Source: Chenopodium formosanum (Eukaryota; Streptophyta; Magnoliopsida; Caryophyllales; Amaranthaceae). From it: a stretch of 64,000 bases of DNA. The stretch lies in NCBI GenBank assembly GCA_024500155.1, contig CM044868.1, positions 38,450,165-38,514,164 on the forward strand, read 5' to 3'. The position numbers were made by a program, and so were the translations under genes. Of the stretch, positions 31,501 through 41,997 are shown piece by piece. The notes beneath the pieces were generated by a model. The model was not told the origin of the DNA. It searched no databases and saw nothing but the letters and a program-made list of their open reading frames with translations. Position 1 is the stretch's first letter. Every line of letters begins with the position of its first letter.

Positions 31501-32047
31501 TAAGGGTGAGTTAATTCACAAAGATGCCGAGTCTAAGTTGAAGAGTATGCTGAAATTACATGCTCAAGTTCGAACAAGAATAGAGAAAGTAAATGACATG
31601 TACAAAGCTAGAGCAAACAAGCATAGAAAGCAACAAAGTTACACTGTTGGAGACTTGGTATGGTTACATTTGAGAAAGGAAAGATTTCCAGGAAAACGCA
31701 AGAATAAGTTGATGCCTAGAAGTGAAGGTCCTTTCAAGATTATTGAGAAGATCAATGACAATGCTTATAAGTTAGAACTTCCAGGAGAATATGGAGTTAG
31801 TGCTACATTCAATGTTGGCGATTTGGCTAAGTATATTCCTGATGAGGAACTTCGAGATTTGAGGACAAATTCTTTCGAAGAAGAGGAGGATGATGCAAGT
31901 CTAAGCATGGAGAACTTCGAAGATTTGCTTATCATGCATCAAGATAGCTTGTCCCTAAACATTGATTCAAGCCAAGCATTGCATGGACACTTTCTTGGAT
32001 ATCAAAGAAAAGCCACGGTTTGCTTAGTGACTTTTCTTGGAGTCTAG
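28520..32047 (+). CDS. Element K Pol: protease, RT, RNase H, integrase
   Basis: An uninterrupted 1175-codon frame. It overlaps the gag stop (TAATG) only because of the 22-bp gag deletion; in J gag and pol form one frame. Order: protease (MIIDTGSCTNVVS, HILLGRPW), RT (WRMCIDSRSVN, SKIDLMSGYHQI, catalytic VVYLDDILIYS), RNase H (EVETDASGVGIGAVL, KEFYAIVRAL, LHSDHEALKY, VVADALSR), integrase zinc part (GHFGITKTL..CATCQKAK) and core (SMDFIVGLP, VSDRDTKF, DGQTEVTNRTL). The C-terminus GPFKIIEKINDNAYKLELP runs through EEEEDD into the 3' LTR and ends 157 nt inside it. All catalytic residues appear intact. Confidence 0.95.
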   Translation: MTAQEWEQEQAKCEQGSDYEEKNEEENFEEEEGHIDEIDPETHGQSLVLKRALHSKTLPMENNQREKIFLTRCKVEDRLCDMIIDTGSCTNVVSTTLIDKLKWPTTEHPSPYKLHWLNNSSDVKVTKQALISFSIGKFHDKVLCDVCPMDACHILLGRPWQYDRFVKFDGRTNEYVVRKGEKERPVALKPLISNKSSNVTSNSKSSYLISERELEKEICSNNVVYILVSNEIRIDQNKQAKRPYELESVLEEFKDVFPKELPPGLPPIRGIEHQIDLIPGAPLPNKAAYRSNPEETKEMQRQIEELMARGYVRESMSPCAVPTLLVPKKDGSWRMCIDSRSVNNITIKYRFPIPRLDDLLDELHGSQLFSKIDLMSGYHQIRMREGDEWKTAFKTKLGLYEWLVMPFGLTNAPSTFMRLMHEVLKPFLGKFVVVYLDDILIYSKNLHDHLHHLTSVFKVLREKKLYAKLEKCYFLVPSVSFLGYVVSKDGVSVDHSKVEAIKTWPIPTNMSEVRSFHGLISFYRRFVKNFSSIVAPMTECLKKDKGKFEWTKEAQSAFELVKKKLCEAPILALPDFSSPFEVETDASGVGIGAVLLQKKRPIAYFSEKLGGARLNYSTYDKEFYAIVRALDHWSHYLRPNHFVLHSDHEALKYIHGQQKLNPRHATWVEFLQSFNFSSRYKEGKSNVVADALSRRYTLIGILNSKLLGFELIKEYYKGDDDFATLIEECSKGAVGSYLLQDGFLFKGNRLCLPKCSIRELVVREAHGGGIAGHFGITKTLSMLQEHFYWLKMLTDVQLVISRCATCQKAKATFHQGLYTPLPVPDSPWEDISMDFIVGLPRTQRGKDSIMVVVDRFSKMAHFVPCHKVDDAMKVAELYFKEIVRLHGIPKTIVSDRDTKFMSFFWKSLWKLVGTKLLFSTSYHPQTDGQTEVTNRTLGALLRGLVSKTQKDWDIKLAHAEFAYNRSPTYATKHSPFEVVYGVNPKLPIDLVPLPKGELIHKDAESKLKSMLKLHAQVRTRIEKVNDMYKARANKHRKQQSYTVGDLVWLHLRKERFPGKRKNKLMPRSEGPFKIIEKINDNAYKLELPGEYGVSATFNVGDLAKYIPDEELRDLRTNSFEEEEDDASLSMENFEDLLIMHQDSLSLNIDSSQALHGHFLGYQRKATVCLVTFLGV
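31876..31890 (+). promoter_or_regulatory. Polypurine tract of element K, inside the pol frame
   Basis: GAAGAAGAGGAGGA ends directly at the LTR start (31891). The same bases encode the Glu-rich EEEEDD of Pol, so one sequence serves both as plus-strand primer and as coding sequence. Confidence 0.75.
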
Positions 32048-32610
32048 TTCACTTTCTTGAACTTTCTTGAATTTTCTTTACTTAGATTTTGCTTACAAGT
32101 TTTTACCTTTCACTTGAAAGGGTTTTTCTTGGTTCAAGCATTAGGATCTTTAATCTTTATTTAGTTCTTTAATTTTTATTTATTTATTTAGTTGCTTTAA
32201 AAATCAGTTAGTTAGCAAAATAAATCAGTTTGGTGTATGCCTGTGCGCCAAGGTGCTTGCTCTTCAAGCAAGTTAGAATTCTAGTTTAATTAGGATTGAA
32301 TTAGGGACTTGTCCTAATCTTCCTAGGTAAACTAAGTCTTATAAATAGGGCTGTAAACACACGAATAAATATACATAGAGATTAATATTCAGATTTATTT
32401 CTTAAGTTGCATACTTGAGTTTTTTGTTGATTGTGATCAATTGCTGTTTTGCTTGTTTTAGTTAAAACATTCGTTTGGATTGATTAATTAGGTGGATTCT
32501 TAATTGATTAATCTTAGTTTTTGTTTAATTCTTGTTGGATTTCCTGTATAGAATTAGACTTAAAGATATCCCTTGTGTTTTGTTGATTTTCGGATCAATA
32601 ATTCACATCA
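31891..32610 (+). repeat. Element K 3' LTR
   Basis: 720 bp, near-identical to the 5' LTR; differences seen are TTGGTGG/TTGTTGG and AAACATA/AAAGATA near the 3' end. Its first 157 nt encode the last residues of Pol (DASLSMENFEDLLIMHQ...). The TSD GAACG follows at 32611. Confidence 0.95.
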
Positions 32611-32615
32611 GAACG

Positions 32616-32982
32616 CGTAGGAGAATGAAAAAGGTGCAAAAAGTAACGAGGATCTTCTCAGATTTTGAGATCAGGTGTTTTCTTTGATGTAAGAGAATGT
32701 AGGGTAGGTGTAAAAAATGACTGAATGTCCCCCTAAAAAATGGGACATATCTCCCTATTCATAGGGTCATTGGGAAAAGTACCCTCTCTTAGGTCATTTC
32801 CCCTAGATTTGGTGGGTTGGGCTTGCGGCGTTCATAGGAATTGGGCCTTGAAGGCCGCAATTCCAGAAGGTATCTGAGACTGACACATGTCAGCTAGATA
32901 TTGGCTCAAATGAACCTGCCTAGGTTCGACACGTGTCCCTCTCTGATTGGTCCACATGAATAGGGTATTTTTACCCAAAACA
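32616..32982 (-). repeat. Element C 5' LTR, U3 part
   Basis: Continuation of the LTR split by element K. It ends at 32982 as ...TTTTTACCCAAAACA, the reverse complement of the family's U3 tip. It is followed by satellite GAATG, the same pentamer and monomer phase that precede element B at 11199. Confidence 0.9.
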
Positions 32983-34062
32983 GAATGCATTAGACTCTCA
33001 TTCGATTCAAAAAACATTGTCTGAATTGGTTTAAATTTCATTTGATACAAAAAGCTTAGTTTAAATGTGTTTGACTTTCATTTGATTCAAAAGCTATCTT
33101 TGAATGTGTTTTGACTTTCATTTGATTAAATTAGCTTTGTAGAATGTATTTGACTTGTATTTTATTTAAAAAGCTTTATCTGAATTAGATTTACTTTAAT
33201 TTGAAGCTTTGTTTGAATGTATTTGACTTTCATTTGATTCCATTATCTTTGTAAAATGCATTTGACTTTTATTCGATTCAAAAAGCTATGTCTGAATTGG
33301 TTTGACTTTTATTTGATTCAGAAAGCTTTGTTTGAATGTATTTCACTTTCATTTGATTCCATTAGCTTTGTAGAATCAATAGACTTTTATTTGATTCAAA
33401 AAGCTTTGTCAGAATTGGTTTGGCATTCATTTAAGTAAAAAAGATTTGTTTAGATGTATTTGACTTTTATGTGATTCCATTAGCTTTGTAGAACGCATTT
33501 AACTTTCATTTGATTCAAAAAGCTTTGTCGGAATTGGTTTGACTTTCAGTTGATTTGAAAAGCTTTGTTTGAATGTATTTCACTTTTATTTGATTTCATT
33601 AGCTTTGTAAAATGTATTTGACTTTCATTTAATTCCATTAGCTTTGTAGAGCGCATTTGACTTTCATTTAATTGAAAAAGCAATGTATTAATTGGTTTGA
33701 CTTTCATTTGATTCAAAAAGCTTTGTTTAAATTCATTTCACTTTCATTTGATTGCATTAGCTTTGTAGAATGCATTTGACTTTTATTTGATTCAAAAAGC
33801 TTTGTCTGAATTGGTTTGACATTCATTTATTTAAAAAATATTTGTTTGAATGTAATTCACCTACATTTGATTCCATTAGCTTTGTAAATTGTATTTGACT
33901 TCCATTTGATTCAAAAAGCTTTGTTTGAATGTATTTTAGTTTCATTTGATTTCATTAGCTTTGTAAAATGCATTTGACTTTTATTTAAATCAAAAGGCTT
34001 TGTCTGTATTGGTTTGACATTCATTTAATTCAAAAAGATTTGTTTAAATGTATTTCACTTTT
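32983..34062 (+). repeat. Satellite block S4 (about 40-bp monomers)
   Basis: Same satellite and orientation. It ends at the poly(T) start of LINE-2. Short open stretches here are by-products of the repeat and are not genes. Confidence 0.85.
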
Positions 34063-35289
34063 TTTTTTGGTAAATAGGAAATTTTATTACCAAAAGAGAG
34101 AGTTACAACTTACAAGAGCTAAGTTATAATAGCACCAAACACCACAATACCTAAAAAACAGGCCAAACACCCACCCTAAACAGTTCCAGTAACTACCCTA
34201 GCCACCTTTTAGGAAGGGTTCTAGAGAGCCACAAGAACAAACTGGACTCAGGTTCCCAGCCACCTTCTAGGAAGGGTTCTAGGAACCACGACCAGACAAG
34301 CCAAACAAAGCATGAAATAGGACAACCACCATAACCAAAGACAAAAAGCCTGCAAACTGCAGAAGAAACCTCCACCTAGACTCAGCTGCACAAACAGCAG
34401 GGCTAGACAACAGAGGCAATACAACACAAAAGTTACAGAACAGACAGCAACTAGAACAAAGCTGGACTCAAAACTGAAGAAAACCAGACAATTGACCAGC
34501 AAATCATAACAAAAGCAGTTTTCTATCAGTATCCTTGCATCTAACAGCCACTTTAAACACTATCCCTAAACACCATATGAGCAGGAAGACAGGTACCAGT
34601 GAACATCAGATTGTTCCTTTGAAGCCAGATACTATGAATGGCTTCAGCAAAACACATCAAATAAACTCTACACTTGCTGCTAGATCTCCTAGAATTCCTA
34701 AGAAGCCAATATTGTTCAAACTGGAAATCTTGAGCTGATCTCTGAATCTTCAATAAAGCAAGAACTTGCTCCCAAATATCTTTAGAATACAGGCAAAGAA
34801 AGAACAAATGAGAAACATTCGCATTGCTATTATGACAGAAAAAACAGGATCACAATTAACATTCCATTGCAACAATAACCATCCTATTCATCAAAGTTAG
34901 CCAAGTAATAAAAATGCTCTTAGGAGAAGCAGAATTATTACATATGATCCTTTTCCAACTTACCTTGGTAGCCTGAGGTCTGATCTGGGCATAAATTTTA
35001 GAAATACAAACCTTCCCAGCATGCAGAATAGAAGACCTACCACCAATTCTATCAATAATATCCCTGCAGCCTAAAATTTTCTTTAAAACCCAAGTACATT
35101 TGCCAGGAACAGGAGAAGACCACAAATCTTTATTATGAAAGTAATAGATATGAACCCATTTAACCCATAAATTGTCAGATTTATGAGCTAAGTCCCAAAG
35201 GATCTTACAAATAGTTGCCTTATTCCAATCACCAAGAAGAGTGATATTCTAGCCACCACAGGCTTTAGGGAGAGCCATTTGAGCCTAGG
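34063..35289 (-). mobile_element. LINE-2, 3' part (split by elements I and J)
   Basis: A minus-strand L1-type LINE inserted in satellite; the 3' poly(A) appears as T-run 34063-34072. It has the same terminal stem (TTGGTAA/TTTACCAA) as LINE-1. The body is interrupted at 35289 by element I, resumes at 41998-42270, is interrupted by element J at 42271, and a last piece is seen at 47282-47305. CTAGGaaGG-type internal repeats (CCTTCTAGGAAGGGTTCT) occur twice near 34200-34280, as near 6220-6270 in LINE-1. Confidence 0.85.
34856..35125 (-). pseudogene. LINE-2 ORF2 C-terminal segment (before zf-RVT)
   Basis: Encodes WSSPVPGKCTWVLKKILGCRD and VSWKRIICNNSASPKSIFITWLTLMNRM, homologous to the LINE-1 segment at 6676-7000. 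It ends by frame loss before the Cys residues. A fragment of a decayed ORF2. Confidence 0.65.
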
Positions 35290-36457
35290 TGTTGTATATT
35301 TGGAGTAACACTCGAAATACACAAGGGATAAACCAAGGGATAGATAAGGCTAAGAACCAAAGGTTTCTTAGATAAAGTCACACCACTAAGAAACGTTTTG
35401 GGTTCCTAAGATCACAAGCCAACTAGTAGCCTAAACTAGCTAACTAAGCAAAGGAAACGAAATTCCAAATCCAAGAATTTCAGGTTTTGTTTCTAATCCA
35501 AGAAACGAATGTAAGACAAGTTTTTTTATGTTTGAATAATCTGCTTTTTTCATTCACATTTGCTTGCTATTTATAGTAAACAAGCATCCTTAAGTACAAG
35601 CTAATTTAAGTGGCTGTTTAGCTCACTTGTTACACGCCTAAACTAAAGCTAAGTACAAATCAGCTTTTTGTTGTCTAGATACATTAATAAAAGAAGCCTT
35701 ATTTAACTAGATACATCAAAGAGAAAATGGTGGCTTATAACTCCAAATTAAGGCTGAAATAAAATCAGAATTAAGAGAGTGTAACTCCTCTTAATTCACG
35801 CCCATCCAAGCAGCAAGTTGGAGATGTATTTCCTCCAATATTCACGCCCAAATTCAAACAGCAAAGAAGTGTAACTCTTCCTTGGTTCAAGCCTTGAAAT
35901 AAGCTTGAATGTATGTGGACAAGGGTGTACTTGGACGTCCTTTAGTTGCTCCAAAAGCTGACTGAATTAAACAGCCAATTGAAGGCTGAAATTAAGGCTT
36001 AAGATGCTCCAATGTTGACTGATATCAACGGCCACTTGAAGGCTGAAGTTAAGGCTTGTAATGGCTTGTAATTCCTCTTTGAAAACTGATTGTAACTCCC
36101 AAGTCAAAGCTTTGAAATTCCTTGTAAAAGAATTTCGGATTCCAAGCTTAAATGGCTGCCATTTTGATGTATCTTTTGCACTTGTACTTTTGTGTGAATG
36201 TGACAATATTTTTGAACTAAAATCAGCTAAAAAGAACTAAGAAAAATATAACTAATTTGCAAACTTAAAATGACTAAAGTTTACAATTTATTCAAAGCAT
36301 AAAAAGAACTAGAATAAACTAGTTAATAAGAACAACAAGAAATTCAAGGGATTGAATATCTTGCTGCCCATGGATAGAATGCATAGCACCAATACATGAT
36401 GCTACGTCTTGAACCAAAGAAATGTCCATAACCAAGTTGTTAGGCTTGGCTACAACA
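35290..36457 (-). repeat. Element I 3' LTR
   Basis: TGTTGTATATTTGG...GGCTACAACA as read on plus. It contains TATAAATA at 35575-35568 (minus) and a pair of diverged ~58-bp tandem units near 35948-36064 (each with AAGGCTGAA.TTAAGGCT). Its U3 start encodes the tail of the polyprotein. Confidence 0.95.
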
Positions 36458-39400
36458 TTCCCCCCTTCTTGAAAAGAGTTTGCCCTCAAACTCGGCAACT
36501 TTTCAAACTCATCATAGTAAGGTGATAAATCAGCCACATTAAAGGTGCTAGAAACACCATAATCTCCGGGCAACTCAACTTTGTAAGCATTATCATTCAC
36601 CTTTTCAACAATAGCAAATGGACCATCACTACGAGGACTAACCTTGGAACGCCGCTTGGAAGGAAATCTTTCCTTTCGAAGATGAATCCAAACCAAATCA
36701 CCAGGTTGAAAACGGACCTCCTTTCTCTTCTTGTCATAGTAGGCTTTAGTCTTTGCATTAGTTTGTTTATTTCGAGAACGAACTTGCTCATGCATAGACT
36801 TGATTGCTTTGGCACGCACCTCGGCATCATGACTAAACTTGTTAGGTGAGGGAATGGGAGCAAGATCAATAGGAGTACAAGGATTGAATCCATACACAAC
36901 TTCAAAAGGACTCAAACCGGTTGTCTTGCTAGGCACTCTGTTGTAAGCAAACTCCGCATGAGGGAGCATCTCTTCCCATTGCTTGGGACGTTTAGTAGCC
37001 AAAGTTCGCAACAAAGTTCCCAAAGTTCTATTAGTCACTTCGGTTTGACCATCCGTTTGAGGATGACTTGAAGTGCTAAAGTTCAATTTCGTGCCCATCT
37101 TCCTCCATAATGTAAGCCAAAAATGACTTAGAAATTTTGGATCACGATCACTCACCATGGATTTAGGTACACCATGCAAACGAACAATCTCATTGAAAAA
37201 CAAGTTAGCAACATGAGTAGCATCATAAGTTGTATGACAAGAAATAAAATGAGCCATTTTAGAAAAACGGTCCACAACAACCATAATGGAATCTTTCTTT
37301 CGTTGGGTCATAGGAAGTCCCACAACGAAATCAAGACTAACATCTTCCCATGGAGCTTGCGGAATAGGTAAGGGCAAAAGATAGCCTTGTGGAAGACTAT
37401 GACTCTTGGCCTTTTGACAAACCACGCATCTTTTCACAATAAACTCCACATCACGAACCAATCTAGGTCAATGAAAGTACTCTTGCACAAGAAGAGTAGT
37501 CTTCTCTATGCCAAAGTGTCCCGCCATTCCTCCTTCATGAAACTCTTTGATAAGAGATTCTCTTAGGCTTGATCTTGGAATGCACAACCTGTTTCCTTTG
37601 AACAAATAGCCATCTAAAATGTAATAATCTTTGTAAGCATGATTAGAACATTTTAGAAATAAATCACCAAAGTCATGATCATTTTTGTAACTTGCTTTCA
37701 CATCTTCAACACTAATCACTTTTGCCTTGAAAGAATTCAAGAGTGTGTATCTCCTTGAAAGTGCATCAGCTCCTTTGTTCATGGCGCCTCTCCTATGCTT
37801 GATCACAAAATGAAAAGCTTGCAAATACTCCACCCATTTGGCATGGCGTGGTTGGAGTTTTTGTTGGCTTTGAAGATATTTGAGAGCTTCATGATCTGAA
37901 TGAAGGATGAACTCCTTGGAAATGAGGTAATGTCTCCAATGGTCCAAAGCACGAACAAGAGCAAAGAACTCCTTATCATAGGTGCTATACTTCCGTTGTG
38001 CTTCATTGAGTTTTTCACTAAAGTAGGCAAGGGGACGCCCAACTTGTGACAAAACAGCACCAATACCAACTCCACTAGCATCACATTCTACTTCAAAAAC
38101 TTCATCAAAGTTAGGTAAAGAAAGAATAGGTGCACTAGTAAGTTGATGTTTTACCTCATCAAAGGCCTTTTGAGCCTTATCATTCCAAACTAACTTCTGA
38201 TTTTTAGTTAGCTCGGTGATAGGTGCCATGAGAGTACTAAAATTTCGCACAAATCTCCTAAAGAAAGAAGCAAGTCCATGAAAACTACGAACTTGTTGAA
38301 TTGTTTGTGGCGTGGGCCACTCACGAATTGCAGCAACTTTCTTTTCATCAACCTTTATGCCTTGAGATGAAACTTTGAAACCAAGAAAAATAACTTGGGA
38401 AGTGAAAAAATGACACTTCTCTAAGTTACCATATAGTTGCTCACGGGCAAGGGCTTCAAAAACCTGTTGCAAATGCATAGCATGCTCTTCTTCTTCCCTA
38501 CTATACACCAAAATATCATCAAAATAGACTACAACAAATTTACCCATGAAAGGTTGCATAACCTGATTCTTAAGGCGCATAAATGTAGATGGTGCATTAG
38601 ACAAACCAAATGGCATCACAAGCCACTCATAGAGGCCCTCCTTTGTCTTGAAAGCGGTCTTCCATTCATCTCCTTCGAAAATTCGAATTTGATGATAGCC
38701 ACTTCTCAAATCAATTTTAGAGAACACTTTAGAACCATGCAAATCATCAAGTAAATCATTCAACCTTGGAATAGGAAACCGGTACTTGATAGTGATTTTA
38801 TTGATTGACCTACTATCAACACACATTCTCCATTCTCCATTTTTCTTAGGTACAATCAAAGTAGGACAAGCACATGGACTAAGAGACTTACGAATAAGAC
38901 CCTTCGATAACAATTCCTCCACTTGTCTTCTAATTTCCTCGGTTTCTTTGGGATTGGTTCTATAGGCTGGTTTGTTTGGGAGCATGGATCCGGGTACAAG
39001 ATCAATCTTGTGTTGGATGTCACGCTTTGGGGGTAATCCGTGAGAAATATCTTTGGGGAAAACATGGGAATAGGTTTTGAGAAGAGAGGTGAGGAGTGGG
39101 TGGTTTTCTTCTTTGGACGGTTGAGAGGGGGTATCAAGTTGGCTCAAAATGAAGTGTTTGTGAACTCTATATTCATGGAATTCAGATTTTATGAGAGTGG
39201 TGAGGGAAGTGGGAGGCGTGGATATGGGGTGATCATTTTTGAGGATTAAAGGGGTAAGGACAATTTTCTTTCCATCCTTAGAAAAGGAGTAGGTGTTTTT
39301 GTAACCATCATGCATCACACGCCTATCAAATAACCAAGGTCTACCAAGTAAAACATGACATGCATCCATAGGCACAACATCACACCATAATTCTTCCTCA

Positions 39401-40749
39401 TAAGTTTTACCAATGCTAAATGATAACAAGACTTGTTGTGTGACATGAATCCCTTTACTATGACTTAACCATTGAATTTTATATGGTTTAGGATGAGGGA
39501 TAGTTTTCATTTTCAACTTGTCTACCATAACTTGCGAAGCTACATTGGTACAACTACCTCCATCAATAATCAAAGTGCATACCTTTCCACCAATGGTGCA
39601 ACGAGTGTGAAAGATTGCCTCACGTTGCAAGCTCCCTTCTTGGTCCAACATATTGCTAAGCGTACGTCGAACCACCAAGCATTCTCCTTCATCCGGACCT
39701 AGGCACGCATACTCATCATTCTCTTCAAGATTGCTGTCCTCTTCAACCTCTAATTCGTTCTCCTCTTCATACTCTACCAAAGTAACAATTTTTTTATTTG
39801 GACAATCACTAGCCATATGTCCAAGGCCTTGACACCTAAAGCATCTTCTTGGGGCTGGTTTTGGGTTGGAATTTTGGGTGTTTTGTGAAGGTGGTTTAGA
39901 AGTAGGCTGATTGGATGTGGGTTTGAAAGGTGGGAAATTGGATGTTTGCTTTCTTTGGGGAAATGAGGTTTGAGATGCAAAACGTGATGATTCACTTTTG
40001 CCTCTTGCTTTTTGTTGCTTCTCAATCTTATGTGCTAAGATAATGAGCTCTTCAAGGGTGGTGTAAGGGTGTAGTTCGGCCACATTGGCTATTTTTGGGT
40101 CAAGTTCGCCTAGGAACCGAACCAAAGTTTGAGGCTCATCTTCCTCTACTCCACACTTCATAACAAATCCTTCAAACTCCCTAGCATATTCCTCTACTGA
40201 TTTCGTACCTTGGTTAAGGTTATGGAATTTTGAAAAGTTTTCTTGCACATAGTATGTGGGAAGAAACTTTTGTTTCAACAATTTCTTCATCTTAACCCAT
40301 GATCTCACTTTTTCTTTGTCTTGCCTTTCCCTCTTGGCGCACACACTAGCCCACCAAGTTGAGGCATATTTTCGTAGCTTCAAGGCCACAATTTTCACCT
40401 TTTTCTCTTCCGGTGTTTGCTTATAGTCAAACACTCTCTCCACCGTTCTTAACCATTCTACAAACTCATCAGCATCGAGTTTGCCATCATATTCAGGAAT
40501 GTCTGCTTTTATGTCATTATTAGGCCGTGACCTTTCTCTTTCATGAGAAGGTCTATCATTGTGATTGAAATTAGATTCACTCAATTCTTCATCACTATGA
40601 TTGGGTGAGCCCTCTTTTTGATGGCGCAACTTAATAGAAAGATCTTTTAACTGATCTTGCAAATATTGCATTCGTTGCTCCATATCTACTTTCTCTTGTG
40701 CAACCTTATTGACATATTCTTGCCAATTAGGGGGTGGGATGTCGGACAT
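36319..40749 (-). pseudogene. Element I Gag-Pol polyprotein, one in-frame TGA
   Basis: Starts MSDIPPPNWQEYVNKVAQ at 40749. Order: a coiled N-terminus; Retrotrans_gag (DIPEYDGKLDADEFVEWLR, WWASVCAKRER, YAREFEGFV); a CCHC knuckle CFRCQGLGHMASDC; protease with IDGGSCTNV (DGG instead of D-T/S-G); RT with VVVYFDDILVYS; RNase H (EVECDASGVGIGAVL); and integrase (HFGIEKT, CVVCQKAK, SLDFVVGLP, VSDRDPKF, DGQTEVTNRTL). A TGA at 37470-37468, where Trp is expected (FH.PRLV), splits the frame in the integrase zinc region; both parts are otherwise open. The C-terminus SFQEGGNVVAKPN crosses the PPT into the LTR and ends at 36319. No chromodomain is seen. Confidence 0.9.
36458..36471 (-). promoter_or_regulatory. 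Polypurine tract of element I, inside the coding frame
   Basis: Minus strand AAGAAGGGGGGAA directly before the LTR tip TGTTGTAGCC. It also encodes the QEGGN of the polyprotein tail, the same dual use as in element K. Confidence 0.7.
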
Positions 40750-40808
40750 GGTTTGTGTTTGGGTATGTGTTTGGGGTATGTGTTTGGGGTATTTGTTTTG
40801 CTAGATCC

Positions 40809-40827
40809 CCCTCCTTCTAGCGCCAAA
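40809..40827 (-). promoter_or_regulatory. Primer binding site of element I
   Basis: Minus strand TTTGGCGCTAGAAGGAGGG follows the 5' LTR end at 40828. It differs from the Tat-like site (GCGCCRTCTG) and from the initiator-Met site of K. tRNA not assigned. Confidence 0.65.
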
Positions 40828-41997
40828 TGTTGTATATTTGGAGTAACACTCGAAATACACAAGGGATAAACCAAGGGATAGATAAGGCTAAGAACCAAAG
40901 GTTTCTTAGATAAAGTCACACCACTAAGAAACGTTTTGGGTTCCTAAGATCACAAGCCAACTAGTAGCCTAAACTAGCTAACTAAGCAAAGGAAACGAAA
41001 TTCCAAATCCAAGAATTTCAAGTTTTGTTTCTAATCCAAGAAACGAATGTAAGACAAGTTTTTTTTATGTTTGAATAATCTGCTTTTTTCATTCACATTT
41101 GCTTGCTATTTATAGTAAACAAGCATCCTTAAGTACAAGCTAATTTAAGTGGCTGTTTAGCTCACTTGTTACACGCCTAAACTAAAGCTAAGTACAAATC
41201 AGCTTTTTGTTGTCTAGATACATTAATAAAAGAAGCCTTATTTAACTAGATACATCAAAGAGAAAATGGTGGCTTATAACCTCCAAATTAAGGCTGAAAT
41301 AAAATCAGAATTAAGAGAGTGTAACTCCCCTTAATTCACGCCCATCCAAGCAGCAAGTTGGAGATGTATTTCCTCCAATATTCACGCCCAAATTCAAACA
41401 GCAAAGAAGTGTAACTCTTCCTTGGTTCAAGCCTTGAAATAAGCTTGAATGTATGTGGACAAGGGTGTACTTGGACGTCCTTTAGTTGCTCCAAAAGCTG
41501 ACTGAATTAAACAGCCAATTGAAGGCTGAAATTAAGGCTTAAGATGCTCCAATGTTGACTGATATCAACGGCCACTTGAAGGCTGAAGTTAAGGCTTGTA
41601 ATGGCTTGTAATTCCTCTTTGAAAACTGATTGTAACTCCCAAGTCAAAGCTTTGAAATTCCTTGTAAAAGAATTTTGGATCCCAAGCTTAAATGGCTGCC
41701 ATTTTGATGTATCTTTTGCACTTGTACTTTTGTGTGAATGTGACAATATTTTTGAACTAAAATCAGCTAAAAAGAACTAAGAAAAATATAACTAATTTGC
41801 AAACTTAAAATGACTAAAGTTTACAATTTATTCAAAGCATAAAAAAAACTAGAATAAACTAGTTAATAAGAACAACAAGAAATTCAAGGGATTGAATATC
41901 TTGCTGCCCATGGATAGAATGCATAGCACCAATACATGATGCTACGTCTTGAACCAAAGAAATGTCCATAACCAAGTTGTTAGGCTTGGCTACAACA
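40828..41997 (-). repeat. Element I 5' LTR
   Basis: 1170 bp, near-identical to 35290-36457. Small differences are a longer T-run near 41060, AACTCC/AACCTCC near 41280 and TTCGGATTCC/TTTGGATCCC near 41675. It is followed by CCAGG, then LINE-2 sequence. Confidence 0.95.

Larger units (their letters stand above)
26522..32610 (+). mobile_element. Element K: complete Ty3/Gypsy retrotransposon
   Basis: 6089 bp, inserted in the element C LTR with perfect TSD GAACG. It has two 720-bp LTRs (26522-27241 and 31891-32610) that differ at about two positions by eye, so insertion is recent. It carries an initiator-Met-tRNA-type primer site, gag, and an open pol that overlaps the 3' LTR. Gag carries a 22-bp deletion that shifts frame before its zinc knuckle. 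No chromodomain is visible. A polyprotein that extends into the LTR, together with this primer site, is a feature of CRM-type chromoviruses; lineage is therefore suggested, not proven. Confidence 0.95.
35290..41997 (-). mobile_element. Element I: complete Ty3/Gypsy retrotransposon
   Basis: 6708 bp, minus strand, inserted in LINE-2. LTRs are 35290-36457 and 40828-41997 (about 1170 bp each, differing at roughly ten positions by eye). The target duplication is CTAGG on the left against CCAGG on the right; the LINE-1 alignment indicates one later substitution. The internal region is one polyprotein frame with a single internal stop. Solo LTRs of this family lie at 4102 and 14466. Confidence 0.95.

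Noticed and set aside
31600..31890. Chromodomain at the integrase C-terminus of the K family
   Set aside because: The segment after the GPFKIIEKINDNAYKLELP fold is only a short acidic tail; the aromatic residues of a chromodomain are not seen.
34193..34502. Membrane protein suggested by Leu/Phe/Cys-rich minus-strand stretches
   Set aside because: It lies in the 3' non-coding region of LINE-2, has overlapping frames and no domain.
35967..36206. Small gene (MSHSHKST...) in both LTRs of element I
   Set aside because: It lies wholly in a non-coding LTR, arises from internal tandem units, and has no upstream signals.
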